This document shows positions 35,386 to 43,655 of a DNA stretch of 64,000 bases, in pieces. The notes under the pieces are model-generated. The model saw only the letters and a program-made list of their open reading frames with translations. It did not search any database and was not told where the DNA came from. The position numbers and the translations under genes were made by a program. The stretch is from Alkalimonas cellulosilytica (GTDB lineage Bacteria; Pseudomonadota; Gammaproteobacteria; Enterobacterales; Alteromonadaceae), in NCBI RefSeq assembly GCF_036325985.1, contig NZ_JAUHLI010000002.1, positions 186,001-250,000 of the forward strand. The letters run 5' to 3'. How positions within the stretch are numbered: the first letter of the stretch is position 1; each line of letters opens with the position of its first letter.

Positions 35386-36564
35386 ATGAAAACACTTGTC
35401 TGCACAGTTATTGGGTTCATCAGTGTTAGCTTCATCGCCGCACTGCAGGCAGCGCCGGTTGCTGATGTGGCCGAGTATTTTGATCGACACTTTGAGCAGC
35501 AACTGGCCGAGCATCAGATCCCGGGTGGCGTATACGCCGTGATTGAAGGCAATCAGATTGTGCGGGTACGTGGTTTTGGTGTGCGGGCGCGGGGCTCTAC
35601 TGATCCGGTCGATCCTTTTACGGTGTTTCGGATTGCTTCGGTGTCCAAAACCTTTGCCGCAGGTTTGGCAGCGGTGCTGGCAGAGCAGGGCTACTTTAAC
35701 TGGGATGATCCTGTGGTGAATTATGTACCGGATTTCTCGTTTCGTTCTGCCCGCTACAACCAAGCCTTGCAAGTTGAGCACTTGCTGGCACAAACCACAG
35801 GTGTGATCCCCAACGCCTACGACAACATGATTGAAGCCAATGTGTTGCCAGAGCGGATCCTGCCGCACTTCAGACAGCTGGATCCGATGTGTACCCCCGG
35901 CGAATGCTATGGTTACCAGAATGTGCTGTTCAGCCTGATTGAACCCATAGTGCAGCAAACCACCCAAAAAGATTACGCTACCCTGATGCAGGAGCTGATT
36001 TTCGAGCCCTTGCAGATGCCAACCGCCTCTGTGGGGATGGATCCTTTTATGGCGACAGAAAACAAAGCCATGCCGCATGTACGGGCACGGGGTGGCTGGT
36101 ACCAGAGTACCGTGGTACCAAGCTACTACCGCTTTGCACCCGCTGCCGGGGTGAATGCCAGCGCCATCGATTTAAGCCACTGGGTGATGGCACAACTGGG
36201 CCATTATCCGGAGGTGATGCCAGAGCATTTACTGGCCAACATCACCGATAAGCGGGTGCGTACGGTGCGGGATTTACGCCGCGGTCACTGGCGGCAGTTT
36301 ATCCGGGATGCGCATTATGCACTGGGCTGGCGGGTCTATCAGTTTGGCGATGAAGAGCTGGTGTACCATGGCGGTTGGGTGCGGGGCTTCCGAGCCGACG
36401 TGGCTTATTCACGGGACCGTCAGGTAGGCCTGGTGATTTTGCTCAATGCCGAAAGCAATATTGTCAGCGAACTGAGTACCTACTTTTGGTCCAGAGTGTT
36501 TGATGCTATTCATTTAGCCGAAGCAGAGCAACTCAGCGAATTGCTCACCACGGAAGAGGACTAA
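35386..36564 (+). CDS. Beta-lactamase-superfamily (class C / AmpC fold) serine hydrolase
   Basis: A 392-residue exported protein with a signal peptide to about 22. The penicillin-binding-fold motifs are visible: SxxK as S85-VS-K88 in RIASVSKTF, YxN as YQN near 178 (CYGYQNVLF), and an HxG-like YHGGWVRG near 322. Such proteins include esterases, D-amino-peptidases and beta-lactamases; the HGG in place of KTG argues for an esterase or peptidase rather than a true lactamase. Tightly downstream of the cytochrome gene (5 bp), so probably co-transcribed. Confidence 0.85.
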   Translation: MKTLVCTVIGFISVSFIAALQAAPVADVAEYFDRHFEQQLAEHQIPGGVYAVIEGNQIVRVRGFGVRARGSTDPVDPFTVFRIASVSKTFAAGLAAVLAEQGYFNWDDPVVNYVPDFSFRSARYNQALQVEHLLAQTTGVIPNAYDNMIEANVLPERILPHFRQLDPMCTPGECYGYQNVLFSLIEPIVQQTTQKDYATLMQELIFEPLQMPTASVGMDPFMATENKAMPHVRARGGWYQSTVVPSYYRFAPAAGVNASAIDLSHWVMAQLGHYPEVMPEHLLANITDKRVRTVRDLRRGHWRQFIRDAHYALGWRVYQFGDEELVYHGGWVRGFRADVAYSRDRQVGLVILLNAESNIVSELSTYFWSRVFDAIHLAEAEQLSELLTTEED

Positions 36565-36579
36565 AAGCCAGCAGTGCGG

Positions 36580-36996
36580 TTAACCACTAAAGATAGCGCC
36601 TAAAATTAACGCAGGCAGAATGGCAGCCGTTAAGATCCCCCGCAGTTGGCGGTACCAGGCAGGCATGGTCGCTGGGGGATTCTGGTACTCACGCAGCCAG
36701 ACCCAGCCAAAACCGGCAGCCAGCACAATCAGCGCTGGTTGGTAGGGGGAGATCAATGCCAGCCAGCCAAGCAAAGTGGGCACTACACTAAATACATAAC
36801 TGCGTCTGGCCTGGGTTTGATCCGGCAGTTGCATCGCCATGCCCCAATGTACAGCCCCCAAAAAGCTTAAAATCACCGCACCATAACCAATCAGGGCGAC
36901 CAGCGCCAACTGGCTTTGCGGCCATAACAGCACGGCCAAGAGGCTCAGATAAAAGGGCAGAATGCCGGCAAATCCAAGGATACGGGGGTAGCTCAC
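36580..36996 (-). CDS. DUF3429-family membrane protein
   Basis: A 138-residue inner-membrane protein with about four or five hydrophobic helices. The conserved GYGAVILSFLGAVHWG stretch in helix 2 and the late PTLLGWLALISPY are features of the DUF3429 family. Function is not known for the family. It converges with the serine hydrolase gene (15-bp gap), and its start lies 50 bp from the rlmA stop on the same strand. Confidence 0.8.
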   Translation of the reverse strand: MSYPRILGFAGILPFYLSLLAVLLWPQSQLALVALIGYGAVILSFLGAVHWGMAMQLPDQTQARRSYVFSVVPTLLGWLALISPYQPALIVLAAGFGWVWLREYQNPPATMPAWYRQLRGILTAAILPALILGAIFSG

Positions 36997-37046
36997 AGTG
37001 TACTCCTGTTTACTTCATCTTTTATTCCATACGGCCCTTATTGTCA

Positions 37047-37889
37047 TCAGGATCCATACTGGTAGCTATCAATATAGAAATCGGCTTGCAGCTGCGTCAA
37101 GCTTTGGCAAAGTTGCTGCTTTTGCTCTGCAGGCAGTTTCCAGCCAAGCGGGGTCATCTCCAGCAGGCTCAGATACGCATCTGCCCCTAGCTGTTCCAAC
37201 ACAAAGCGGCAGTGTTGGCGCCTTTGGTGCAAAAAGCCTGGCTGGGGCTGGATCGCATCGCTGTGCAGCCGAACCTCGGAGTAAATCGCTTGCTTGAACT
37301 GCAATAAATGCTCCGGTGCCGCACTCACCAGCAGTAGATGACCACCAGGGCGCAGGCACCGTGTTACCTCGGCCAGTTCAAAGGGGGCGCACAGCACCAG
37401 CATGGCGTCAAACTGCTGATCGCGGTATGGCAGCGCCTTGGCGCTGGCCACGCAAAAGGCGATGTTCGGATAGCGTTTTGCTGCCAGCTGAATCGCGCTT
37501 TTGGAGATATCCATGCCAGCAAACTCTGTGTCTGGCAAAGCTGCCTGCAACTGGCCACTGTAATAGCCCTCACCGCAGCCTGAGTCCAATACCTGGCTGG
37601 GTGCCAACTGTTGGAACTGCTCACTCAGCATCTGCACCAAAGGCTGATAGGCACCGGACTCTAAAAACTGTCGCCGTTGCTGCAGCATGGCTTTGCTGTC
37701 ACCCGGTTGCTTCGAGTTTTTATGCTGCACCGGCAACAGATTGAGGTAGCCTTCTTTAGCCAGATCAAAGTGATGCCGGTTTACACAACGATAGGAACTT
37801 TGTGCTGGCTCGCTATGTTCAGCGGTGAGTGGCTCATGGCACAGTGGGCAGCGGTACAAAGAACTGGCGTGAGGCAAAGTGCTGGTCAT
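37047..37889 (-). CDS. rlmA: 23S rRNA (guanine-N1)-methyltransferase RlmA
   Basis: A 280-residue S-adenosylmethionine-dependent enzyme that methylates G745 of 23S rRNA in Escherichia coli. The N-terminal zinc finger reads YRCPLC at 12-17 and YRCVNRHHFD at about 32-41. The Rossmann motif VLDSGCGEGYYSGQL is near 100, and the KEGYLNLLPVQHKNSKQPGDS linker region is typical of RlmA. Full family length. The gene diverges from the yciU-like gene. Confidence 0.93.
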   Translation of the reverse strand: MTSTLPHASSLYRCPLCHEPLTAEHSEPAQSSYRCVNRHHFDLAKEGYLNLLPVQHKNSKQPGDSKAMLQQRRQFLESGAYQPLVQMLSEQFQQLAPSQVLDSGCGEGYYSGQLQAALPDTEFAGMDISKSAIQLAAKRYPNIAFCVASAKALPYRDQQFDAMLVLCAPFELAEVTRCLRPGGHLLLVSAAPEHLLQFKQAIYSEVRLHSDAIQPQPGFLHQRRQHCRFVLEQLGADAYLSLLEMTPLGWKLPAEQKQQLCQSLTQLQADFYIDSYQYGS

Positions 37890-37989
37890 TGGGTTTATCG
37901 GTGCAATTACAATGCTGCTATAGTATCAGGCTGTGTCTTGCTGGGAAACTTGCTATCATAAGGTCAGCGAAATTCTTTGGAACATTACC

Positions 37990-38316
37990 ATGTCAAATCA
38001 CTTACAGTGGTCGCTGGATGAGCTGTGCGATCACGCTTTTGATATCTTTGAAGAACTGGCCTCAGACAACCTGAGTGCCGCTGACTACACCGAGTACCAG
38101 CAACAGCATCTGAGCCGCGGTTTTGTTGATTTAAAAACCCCGGATGACAGCTGGGAAGAGCTCTATCCGCTGGCCCTTGCCGATGGCGATTACGTTGAAG
38201 CCTGGATTGGTTTATCCGCTGAAGCCGGCGAAGCCGATAAGGTACTGGCCCGTTTACTGCTGAATAAAGACAAAGATGAGTCCGAGTGTTTTGCGCAGTG
38301 GCGCGGCCAGAGCTAA
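37990..38316 (+). CDS. yciU: YciU/HI1450-family acidic dsDNA-mimic protein
   Basis: A 108-residue strongly acidic protein matching the YciU/HI1450 (DUF440) family. It has the order AFDIFEELASDNL, then a DDSWEELYP segment, an EAWIGLSAE strand and LARLLLNKDKDESECFAQW, which parallels E. coli YciU closely. The family is described as a double-stranded-DNA mimic that binds DNA-binding proteins such as HU. The ATG at 37990 matches the family start; a longer in-frame version from 37933 has no support. It diverges from rlmA. Confidence 0.85.
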   Translation: MSNHLQWSLDELCDHAFDIFEELASDNLSAADYTEYQQQHLSRGFVDLKTPDDSWEELYPLALADGDYVEAWIGLSAEAGEADKVLARLLLNKDKDESECFAQWRGQS

Positions 38317-38472
38317 CTAGTTTTATTCTGAAACGGCATCCCTGCACTGCGTGACTACCCGCCTTTCAGGGCGGGCACTAACGACCTCGTCAATCGCTGC
38401 TACGACCAAGGTCGACTGGCGACAGGGCGCTGGTTTTGTCACTCTATTCGAATACTTGCCCTGGAGAACGCT

Positions 38473-39018
38473 ATGCTGATAGACCGTGACCAAAGCCTGG
38501 TGCTACTGATTGATATTCAACAGCGGCTGGCACCTGCCATTGCCGATAACCGTGAGGTCGAGAATGCTGCGGCCTGGGTACTGCAAGTTGCCCTTCAACT
38601 GGATGTGCCGATTCTGGCTACCGAGCAATATCCGGCCGGTTTAGGCCATACAGTCCCGGTATTGGCGGAGCTTCTGCCCGGCGATGTAGTGCTGCAGAAA
38701 ATGCATTTTAGTGCCTACAAAGAAACGGCCATTCGCCAGAGGCTCATTGAATTAGAGCGCAGGCAGATTATTGTGCTGGGTACTGAAACCCATGTCTGTG
38801 TACTGCAAAGCGTGCTGGATCTGCTGGCGGCAGGCTTTCAGCTGTATGTGGTGGAAGATGCGGTAGGCTCGCGCGATCCCTTGCACAAACAACAAGGGCT
38901 GCAGCGGATGCAACAAGCCGGTGCTGTCATTATTAACCGGGAAATGCTGGCCTTTGAATGGCTGGAATGCGCCGGTACCGAAACCTTTAAGCGCATTCAT
39001 CAGGGTTGGATCCGTTAA
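38473..39018 (+). CDS. Isochorismatase-family cysteine hydrolase (YcaC-like)
   Basis: A 181-residue cytoplasmic hydrolase with the isochorismatase fold. The catalytic triad can be read as Asp14 (LLIDIQQRL), Lys76 (VLQKMHFSAY) and Cys109 (GTETHVCVLQSVLDL). The GTETHVCV context matches the YcaC/nicotinamidase-related group. No partner gene indicates the substrate; amides and carbamates are typical for the group. Confidence 0.9.
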   Translation: MLIDRDQSLVLLIDIQQRLAPAIADNREVENAAAWVLQVALQLDVPILATEQYPAGLGHTVPVLAELLPGDVVLQKMHFSAYKETAIRQRLIELERRQIIVLGTETHVCVLQSVLDLLAAGFQLYVVEDAVGSRDPLHKQQGLQRMQQAGAVIINREMLAFEWLECAGTETFKRIHQGWIR

Positions 39019-39037
39019 AAAAATTTAACCCCATTTG

Positions 39038-39079
39038 GACTCCTCAGTCGTCTAAGCAATAACACCACCCTGAGGAGTC
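39038..39079 (+). promoter_or_regulatory. Inverted repeat that can mask the tonB-like gene ribosome site
   Basis: GACTCCTCAG at 39038-39047 is the exact reverse complement of CTGAGGAGTC at 39070-39079, with a 22-nt loop. The right arm contains the whole Shine-Dalgarno GAGGAG (39072-39077), which stands 7 nt before the ATG at 39085. If transcribed, the hairpin would occlude the ribosome site. As DNA it could alternatively be an operator. Confidence 0.5.
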
Positions 39080-39084
39080 TTGCT

Positions 39085-39729
39085 ATGACCAGTTTCACCT
39101 ACCCCGAGCCGTTCACTGCTGCCAAATTGTCCCGTTTAAGCTTGTGCTTTTGCACTGCAATCAGCGTGACTTTTGCCTTATTTTTATTGATGCACCATTT
39201 GGTAAAAGCCCCAATCGGGGTTCGTCCGCCGCCTGAGCCAAGCATTGCTGTCACTGTCTACCAAACGCCGGAGGAACAACCTACCGTGATTCGCCAACCT
39301 CTGCCGCCGCGTCCGGACATCATTCAGCCCGAAGTGATGACCATGCACTCAGAGCCAACCGATCAGTTGGTGGATCTGACCACGCGTTTTACGCCTGGAT
39401 TTGACGGTTTCAGGGTCGATCCGCCTAGCCGGGGAGGGATAGGTCTGAGAGATGCCAGTGCCAATCCGTTGGTCAGGGTAGAGCCAAGGTATCCGGTGGA
39501 TGCTGCCCGTCAGGGCATCAGTGGCTGGGTACAGCTGCGCTTTAACGTGGATGAGGCAGGCAATGTGCAGGATGTTGAAGTACTGGCAGCTGAGCCGGCC
39601 AATGTGTTTAACCGGGAAGCGATGCGGGCGTTGCGGCGCTGGAAGTATCAACCTCAGGTCATTGATGGCAAAGCGGTAAAGCAAACCAACCTGCAGGTAC
39701 AACTCGATTTTACGCTGGAAGCCAACTAA
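39085..39729 (+). CDS. TonB-like energy-transducing protein
   Basis: A 214-residue inner-membrane protein with the TonB layout. A short cytoplasmic N-terminus is followed by one membrane helix (about 19-40), a Pro-rich linker (about 48-85, with VRPPPEPS and PLPPRPDIIQPE), and a TonB C-terminal domain (about 120-214, with EPRYPVDAARQGISGWVQLR and FNREAMRALRRWKYQP). Such proteins couple proton motive force to outer-membrane receptors. No exbB/exbD are nearby. It is followed after 34 bp by an ECF sigma factor and a probable anti-sigma gene. Its ribosome site lies in a hairpin arm, suggesting translational control. Confidence 0.88.
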   Translation: MTSFTYPEPFTAAKLSRLSLCFCTAISVTFALFLLMHHLVKAPIGVRPPPEPSIAVTVYQTPEEQPTVIRQPLPPRPDIIQPEVMTMHSEPTDQLVDLTTRFTPGFDGFRVDPPSRGGIGLRDASANPLVRVEPRYPVDAARQGISGWVQLRFNVDEAGNVQDVEVLAAEPANVFNREAMRALRRWKYQPQVIDGKAVKQTNLQVQLDFTLEAN

Positions 39730-39763
39730 GCTGAAACAACAGACTGGTAAGAGGAGTGTGCCT

Positions 39764-40324
39764 ATGCTGTCGATCCCCCTGAGCTGGGCTGGCACCTTGT
39801 GCCCGGACCAACTGATGCAACACTATCAGAAAACGGGTGCCTCAAAATGGCTGGATGGTTTAATCCAGCACTGTGGCGATGATCTGTACCACTTTATCTT
39901 GCGTCAGTCCGATCCAACTCTGGCGCAGGACATCTGCCAGCAAACCTGGCTGAAAGTGATGGAAAAAAGACACAGCTTTCGGGCGGACAGCCGTTTCAAA
40001 ACCTGGCTGTTCAGTATGGCCCGAAATGCCTTGCTGGATGAATTAAAGCGGCAGCAACGCTGGCAATCATCGACCTGCCCGGAGCAGTTAGCACAACCAG
40101 AATCTGTATCTTCGTCATCTTGTCCGGCAGCGCGGCAGCAGCGTTTTGAACACGCTTTACGGCTGTTGCCCTTCCTGCAACGGGAGGCGCTGATGTTGCA
40201 GCTGGAAGGGTTCTCGGTCGGGCAAATTGCAAAGATTACCAACGAATTGGACGAAACTGTGAAAAGCCGGCTGCGCTATGCGCGTCGATTTTTGCAGGCG
40301 CGTGTGGGAGAGCATGATGAATAA
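39764..40324 (+). CDS. ECF-type RNA polymerase sigma factor
   Basis: A 186-residue sigma-70 factor with only regions 2 and 4. Region 2 (about 20-90) has the core-binding QSDPTLAQDICQQTWLKVME and DNA-melting FKTWLFSMARNALLDELKR. Region 4 (about 120-178) has LPFLQREALMLQLEGFSVGQIAKI followed by DETVKSRLRYARRFL. A GAGGAG 7 nt before the ATG at 39764 outranks an in-frame GTG two codons earlier. It overlaps the next gene by 8 bp, typical of sigma/anti-sigma pairs. It does not look like the FecI group; the signal is unknown. Confidence 0.88.
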   Translation: MLSIPLSWAGTLCPDQLMQHYQKTGASKWLDGLIQHCGDDLYHFILRQSDPTLAQDICQQTWLKVMEKRHSFRADSRFKTWLFSMARNALLDELKRQQRWQSSTCPEQLAQPESVSSSSCPAARQQRFEHALRLLPFLQREALMLQLEGFSVGQIAKITNELDETVKSRLRYARRFLQARVGEHDE

Positions 40325-40958
40325 GCAGACACCTTCTGAGCATGACGCGCTGCAGTCATTGTACCAACAGGTCAAACAAGCGCATAAGATGCCAGCGATG
40401 TTAAAACGCCAGCTGTTGGCCGAGTGCGAAGCCAGAGACAAGCAGCCTGCTGCCTGGCGAAGCTGGTGGCAGCTCTCGCAGTTGGTGGTAGGCTGTGCTG
40501 CCATGCTGTTGTTGCTCAGTTGGATGCCATGGTCGCCAACCTCAGATTTGTACCAGATTGAATTGACGGCCAGTATGGATTACCAGCAGGTGCAGTATCA
40601 CCGTTTGGCAGACACTCATCAGGCAGCTCGTGAGGATAGGTTGCAGCAGCTGTGGCAACGTCAGCAAGAACAATTGCAACGAGGCCACGCCATATACACC
40701 CGCACAGCGCAGTTGCAGCAGCAGGAGGCCAGTTGGCAATTGACGATTTGCGATGAATTGCAATTGAATCTCAGCAAGGAGCTGGTGGCCCAATTGCAGC
40801 TGGGGCAAAGCATTCCATCCTACAGAGGCACACAATGGGTGGAATTGGAATTGGCGGCAAATGGCCAGGTGTTGGCGATCCGGGCCACCGAACAGGTGCT
40901 GCATTGCCCGCAAAGCAAAGCGGGCAGGGTGTTGGTACTGCCTGCTAGGGCAGGTTAA
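40317..40958 (+). CDS. Putative anti-sigma factor / single-span membrane protein
   Basis: A 213-residue protein of unrecognised family. Residues 1-45 are cytoplasmic and charged, a hydrophobic helix lies at about 53-72 (VVGCAAMLLLLSWM), and the rest is predicted periplasmic and Gln-rich (LQQLWQRQQEQLQRG). The start overlaps the sigma gene; ATG at 40317 has GGGAG 6 nt upstream and is preferred to the adjacent ATG at 40314. Topology, size and coupling to the ECF gene suggest an anti-sigma factor, but no zinc-binding HxxxCxxC motif is present. Ends 4 bp into the convergent nuclease gene. Confidence 0.6.
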   Translation: MNKQTPSEHDALQSLYQQVKQAHKMPAMLKRQLLAECEARDKQPAAWRSWWQLSQLVVGCAAMLLLLSWMPWSPTSDLYQIELTASMDYQQVQYHRLADTHQAAREDRLQQLWQRQQEQLQRGHAIYTRTAQLQQQEASWQLTICDELQLNLSKELVAQLQLGQSIPSYRGTQWVELELAANGQVLAIRATEQVLHCPQSKAGRVLVLPARAG

Positions 40959-41749
40959 TTCGCCTCAGGCTCTGGCCAAAGTTGCTGCAGCAGCCAGGCC
41001 AGCCGTGCTGCGGCTTGCAGCAAGCGGGTTTCGATGGTGTGCTGGTGATGCAAGGCGTAACGCTCATCCAGCGGCTTGCCAGGCTGGTGCTCTGCGTAGA
41101 TCTGTTTGACAATGGCAACCGACTCATTGGCCCAGTCCAGCACATCGCCTTGCTGCCATTGCTGCAAGTTGGTTTCATTCAAGCGCGGGCGTAACCGGTC
41201 GATGCTGGCCTGGTAATCACGAAAGCCCAGTTGCAGCAAAATACTGGTATCCCAGATGCCATGCAGGTTGCGTACTTCACCCATAAAAATCACACCGATG
41301 TCGTTGCCACCGCGGTCAAAATCGTAGCCAACGTGCAGGGGTTGGTGCAAGTCACCGACAAAGTGACTGAGAAATTTCAGCGACTCAGCTGCTTTGGCCG
41401 ACTGACTGTCTTGCTGTAACAAGGCATAGTGCTCGTTAATGGCAGAGAGTACGCAGCCATAGTCCGGGCAATGGTCCATGCTAACAGCCTGATCCTCCAG
41501 GCGGATATTGACATAATGATGCGGCCTTGCGAAGTCGTATTGCTCCTGGCCACGCAGTTGATCGGCCCAGACGCAGGCCGGCGGAAAGCTGTCAAAGTCG
41601 GTATGCGCCAACAATGCATCCAGCCGTTGTTGCTGGCTGACAGACAGTTGCTCATAGGCCAGTTCGCAAATCATGCGATGGCCAATCTGACCAAAAGCCA
41701 GGCTGGCGCCGGAAAATAGCAGCACAAAGAGTCCCAATAAAACACGCAT
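40955..41749 (-). CDS. S1/P1-family zinc-dependent nuclease
   Basis: A 264-residue exported nuclease. The signal peptide ends at LAFG, leaving an N-terminal Phe where the classic enzymes have Trp1. Zinc ligands expected for the family are visible in FGQIGHRM, VWADQLR, RPHHYVN, SHFVGDLHQPLHVG and NLHGIWD. It likely degrades single-stranded DNA and RNA outside the cytoplasm for phosphate or nucleoside supply. GGAGG 9 nt upstream supports the ATG at 41749, inside the tail of the rlmJ region (4-bp gap), so the two genes are probably co-transcribed. Confidence 0.88.
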   Translation of the reverse strand: MRVLLGLFVLLFSGASLAFGQIGHRMICELAYEQLSVSQQQRLDALLAHTDFDSFPPACVWADQLRGQEQYDFARPHHYVNIRLEDQAVSMDHCPDYGCVLSAINEHYALLQQDSQSAKAAESLKFLSHFVGDLHQPLHVGYDFDRGGNDIGVIFMGEVRNLHGIWDTSILLQLGFRDYQASIDRLRPRLNETNLQQWQQGDVLDWANESVAIVKQIYAEHQPGKPLDERYALHHQHTIETRLLQAAARLAWLLQQLWPEPEAN

Positions 41750-41753
41750 TCGG

Positions 41754-42605
41754 TTACGCCTCCGCAATCAATTGAGTCACCTGCGCCGGGCCGGCATCGC
41801 CCAGCTGTTGTTGCAGCCAGGGCAGAAAGGCCCGGCATTGCTCGGCCAGCAAATAAGGTGGGTTGATCACCAGCATGCCGCTGCCGGTCATGCCAAAGCC
41901 TGCGCTGTCTGCTTTGGGGCACCACTCAATACGCAGCAGGTCTGTCACTGGCAGGGCGGCAACCTGGGCCACAAAACGCTCGATATGAGGCCGGTCAATC
42001 ACCGGGTACCAGATGGCGTAGCAACCGGTGGCAAAGCGCTGCAGTGCAAGCTGCAGACCTTTGACCACATCGTCGTACTCATGGCTGAGTTCATAAGGCG
42101 GGTCGATCAATACCAGACCGCGGCGTGCCAGTGGTGGCAGCATGGCTTTGATCCCGGCCCAGGCATCCATCTTTTCAATCCGGCAGTGTTTGCGTTTGCC
42201 AAGGTGCTGGCTCAGCAAGCCGTAATCGGTTGGGTGCAGCTCGGTCAGTTGCAGCGCATCCTGCGGTCTTAGTAATTGAGCGGCGATGGATGGTGAACCC
42301 GGGTAAAACTCCAGCGCACCGTCCGGGTTCAATTGCTGCATCAGACGCAAATAACGCCCTACCGGGCCATCTTCCAACGCCGTTGGCACCGCCTGGTTAA
42401 ATAACACGCCAATGCCGCTCTGATACTCGCCGGTTTTACTGGCATGTTCGCCGCTCAGGCTGTACAGGCCAGCCCCTGAGTGGGTATCGTGGTAGCAAAA
42501 CGGCTTATCCTTGCGCTTTAGGTATTCAAGAATAGCAACCTGCACCAGATGTTTTAGCACATCGGCGAAATTGCCGGCATGAAAGCTGTGGCGATAGCTG
42601 AGCAT
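41754..42605 (-). CDS. rlmJ: 23S rRNA (adenine-N6)-methyltransferase RlmJ
   Basis: A 283-residue enzyme that in Escherichia coli makes m6A2030 in 23S rRNA. The start MLSYRHSFHAGNFADVLKH is the conserved RlmJ N-terminus and sets the ATG at 42605, although the frame is open further upstream. The substrate motif DTHSGAG lies near 40 and the catalytic DPPY (LVLIDPPYELSHEY) near 163. Full family length. It diverges from the SpoU methyltransferase gene. Confidence 0.93.
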   Translation of the reverse strand: MLSYRHSFHAGNFADVLKHLVQVAILEYLKRKDKPFCYHDTHSGAGLYSLSGEHASKTGEYQSGIGVLFNQAVPTALEDGPVGRYLRLMQQLNPDGALEFYPGSPSIAAQLLRPQDALQLTELHPTDYGLLSQHLGKRKHCRIEKMDAWAGIKAMLPPLARRGLVLIDPPYELSHEYDDVVKGLQLALQRFATGCYAIWYPVIDRPHIERFVAQVAALPVTDLLRIEWCPKADSAGFGMTGSGMLVINPPYLLAEQCRAFLPWLQQQLGDAGPAQVTQLIAEA

Positions 42606-42709
42606 GGCAAACAACCAGTCATAAAAAGGGGGCGCTAGCATACTCTGTTCTGGTGGTTTTGTCATGCCAGCTGCTACAATAGCGTTTTTTATGCATCTCA
42701 AGGTTGTTT

Positions 42710-43630
42710 ATGTCCGGCGCTCCCTCTTCCAAACGTCCTGCTGCCCGCCCCGCGCGTGCCAAGAGCGCAAAACCCTGGGCCGAGAAATCCAGCAAGAATG
42801 CCTCCCAAAAAACCAAGCGGCCTACGCAGCCAGCGGCTGCCAGAACAGCGAAAGCAGCGCCAGAGCGGGCGGTATCGCCAAGGGCGGCCGAGCAAAAAAT
42901 TTATGGTGAAAAAGCCTGTCAGGTGCTGTTTGCCAGGCGGCCGGAAGCCATTATCCGGTTGTATCTGAATCAACAGCAGGCGCCAAAATGTGCCGCCATG
43001 ATGAAGTACCTGGCCAAAGCCAAAAAGGCTTATCACCTGGTGGAGGATACCGAGCTGGATAAGCTGGCTGGTAGTCAGCACCATGGTGGTATTGTGATGC
43101 TGGTGCAGCAACCCGAGTCGTTGCCGCTGCATCGTTACCTGCGTCAGCAAAAAGACGCCAACAGTGATTTGATCCTGGCGATGGATGGCGTCAGTAACCC
43201 GCACAACCTGGGGGCCATTGCCCGTACCTGCGCCCATTTTGGTGTCAAAGCCATCCTGTTGCCGGAGGCGCAGTTGCTGTATTCGGGTGCGTCGGTACGC
43301 ACTGCAGCCGGTGGCGCCGAGTTTGTGCAGGCGGTGCACTGTGAAAAGCTACCGGAAGCGCTGCTGCTGTGCCGTCAGGCTGGTTATCAGTTGATGAGCA
43401 CCTCCAGTCACCAGGGCGAGTCTTTGTATCAAGCGACTTTGCCAGCCAAAGCGGTGATGGTGTTTGGCGAAGAGATGTTTGGTGTTTCCAAAGCGGTGGC
43501 ACAAAAAGCCGATACCCTGCTGCGGATCCCCGGCACAGATCAGGTTGAATCGTTGAATGTGAGTGTAGCGGCAGCCTTGATTATTGGCGAGTGGTACCGC
43601 CAGCATGGTAGTATTTCGAAAATGAAATGA
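42710..43630 (+). CDS. SpoU/TrmH-family RNA 2'-O-methyltransferase (YfiF-like)
   Basis: A 306-residue RNA methyltransferase. A Lys/Ala/Pro-rich basic extension occupies about 1-65, a SpoU substrate-binding domain about 68-145 (IYGEKACQVLFARRPEAII), and the SPOUT knot about 150-300 with NPHNLGAIARTCAHFG, VFGEEMFGVS and SLNVSVAAALIIGEWYR. The domain order resembles E. coli YfiF. AAGG 6 nt before the ATG at 42710 sets the start. The last codons come from an inserted island: the native end is inferred to be QHAG-stop, as preserved at 46974-46988, and here it reads QHGSISKMK-stop. The enzyme core is intact, so it should still work. Confidence 0.88.
   Translation: MSGAPSSKRPAARPARAKSAKPWAEKSSKNASQKTKRPTQPAAARTAKAAPERAVSPRAAEQKIYGEKACQVLFARRPEAIIRLYLNQQQAPKCAAMMKYLAKAKKAYHLVEDTELDKLAGSQHHGGIVMLVQQPESLPLHRYLRQQKDANSDLILAMDGVSNPHNLGAIARTCAHFGVKAILLPEAQLLYSGASVRTAAGGAEFVQAVHCEKLPEALLLCRQAGYQLMSTSSHQGESLYQATLPAKAVMVFGEEMFGVSKAVAQKADTLLRIPGTDQVESLNVSVAAALIIGEWYRQHGSISKMK
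43580..43607 (+). repeat. Direct repeat, left copy (attL-like), inside SpoU gene 3' end
   Basis: 28 bp identical to 46953-46980; with three more bases on the left the match is 30 of 31. It encodes IIGEWYRQH of the SpoU enzyme. Its centre has short inverted arms TGGCG and CGCCA around an 8-bp spacer, like a tyrosine-recombinase core. Confidence 0.9.
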
Positions 43631-43655
43631 ATAAGGCCATATGTATGTAGCCAAC

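Noticed and set aside
38358..38375. Hairpin CCCGCC / GGCGGG after the yciU-like gene
   Set aside because: No T-run follows, so I do not call it a terminator; too short to call otherwise.
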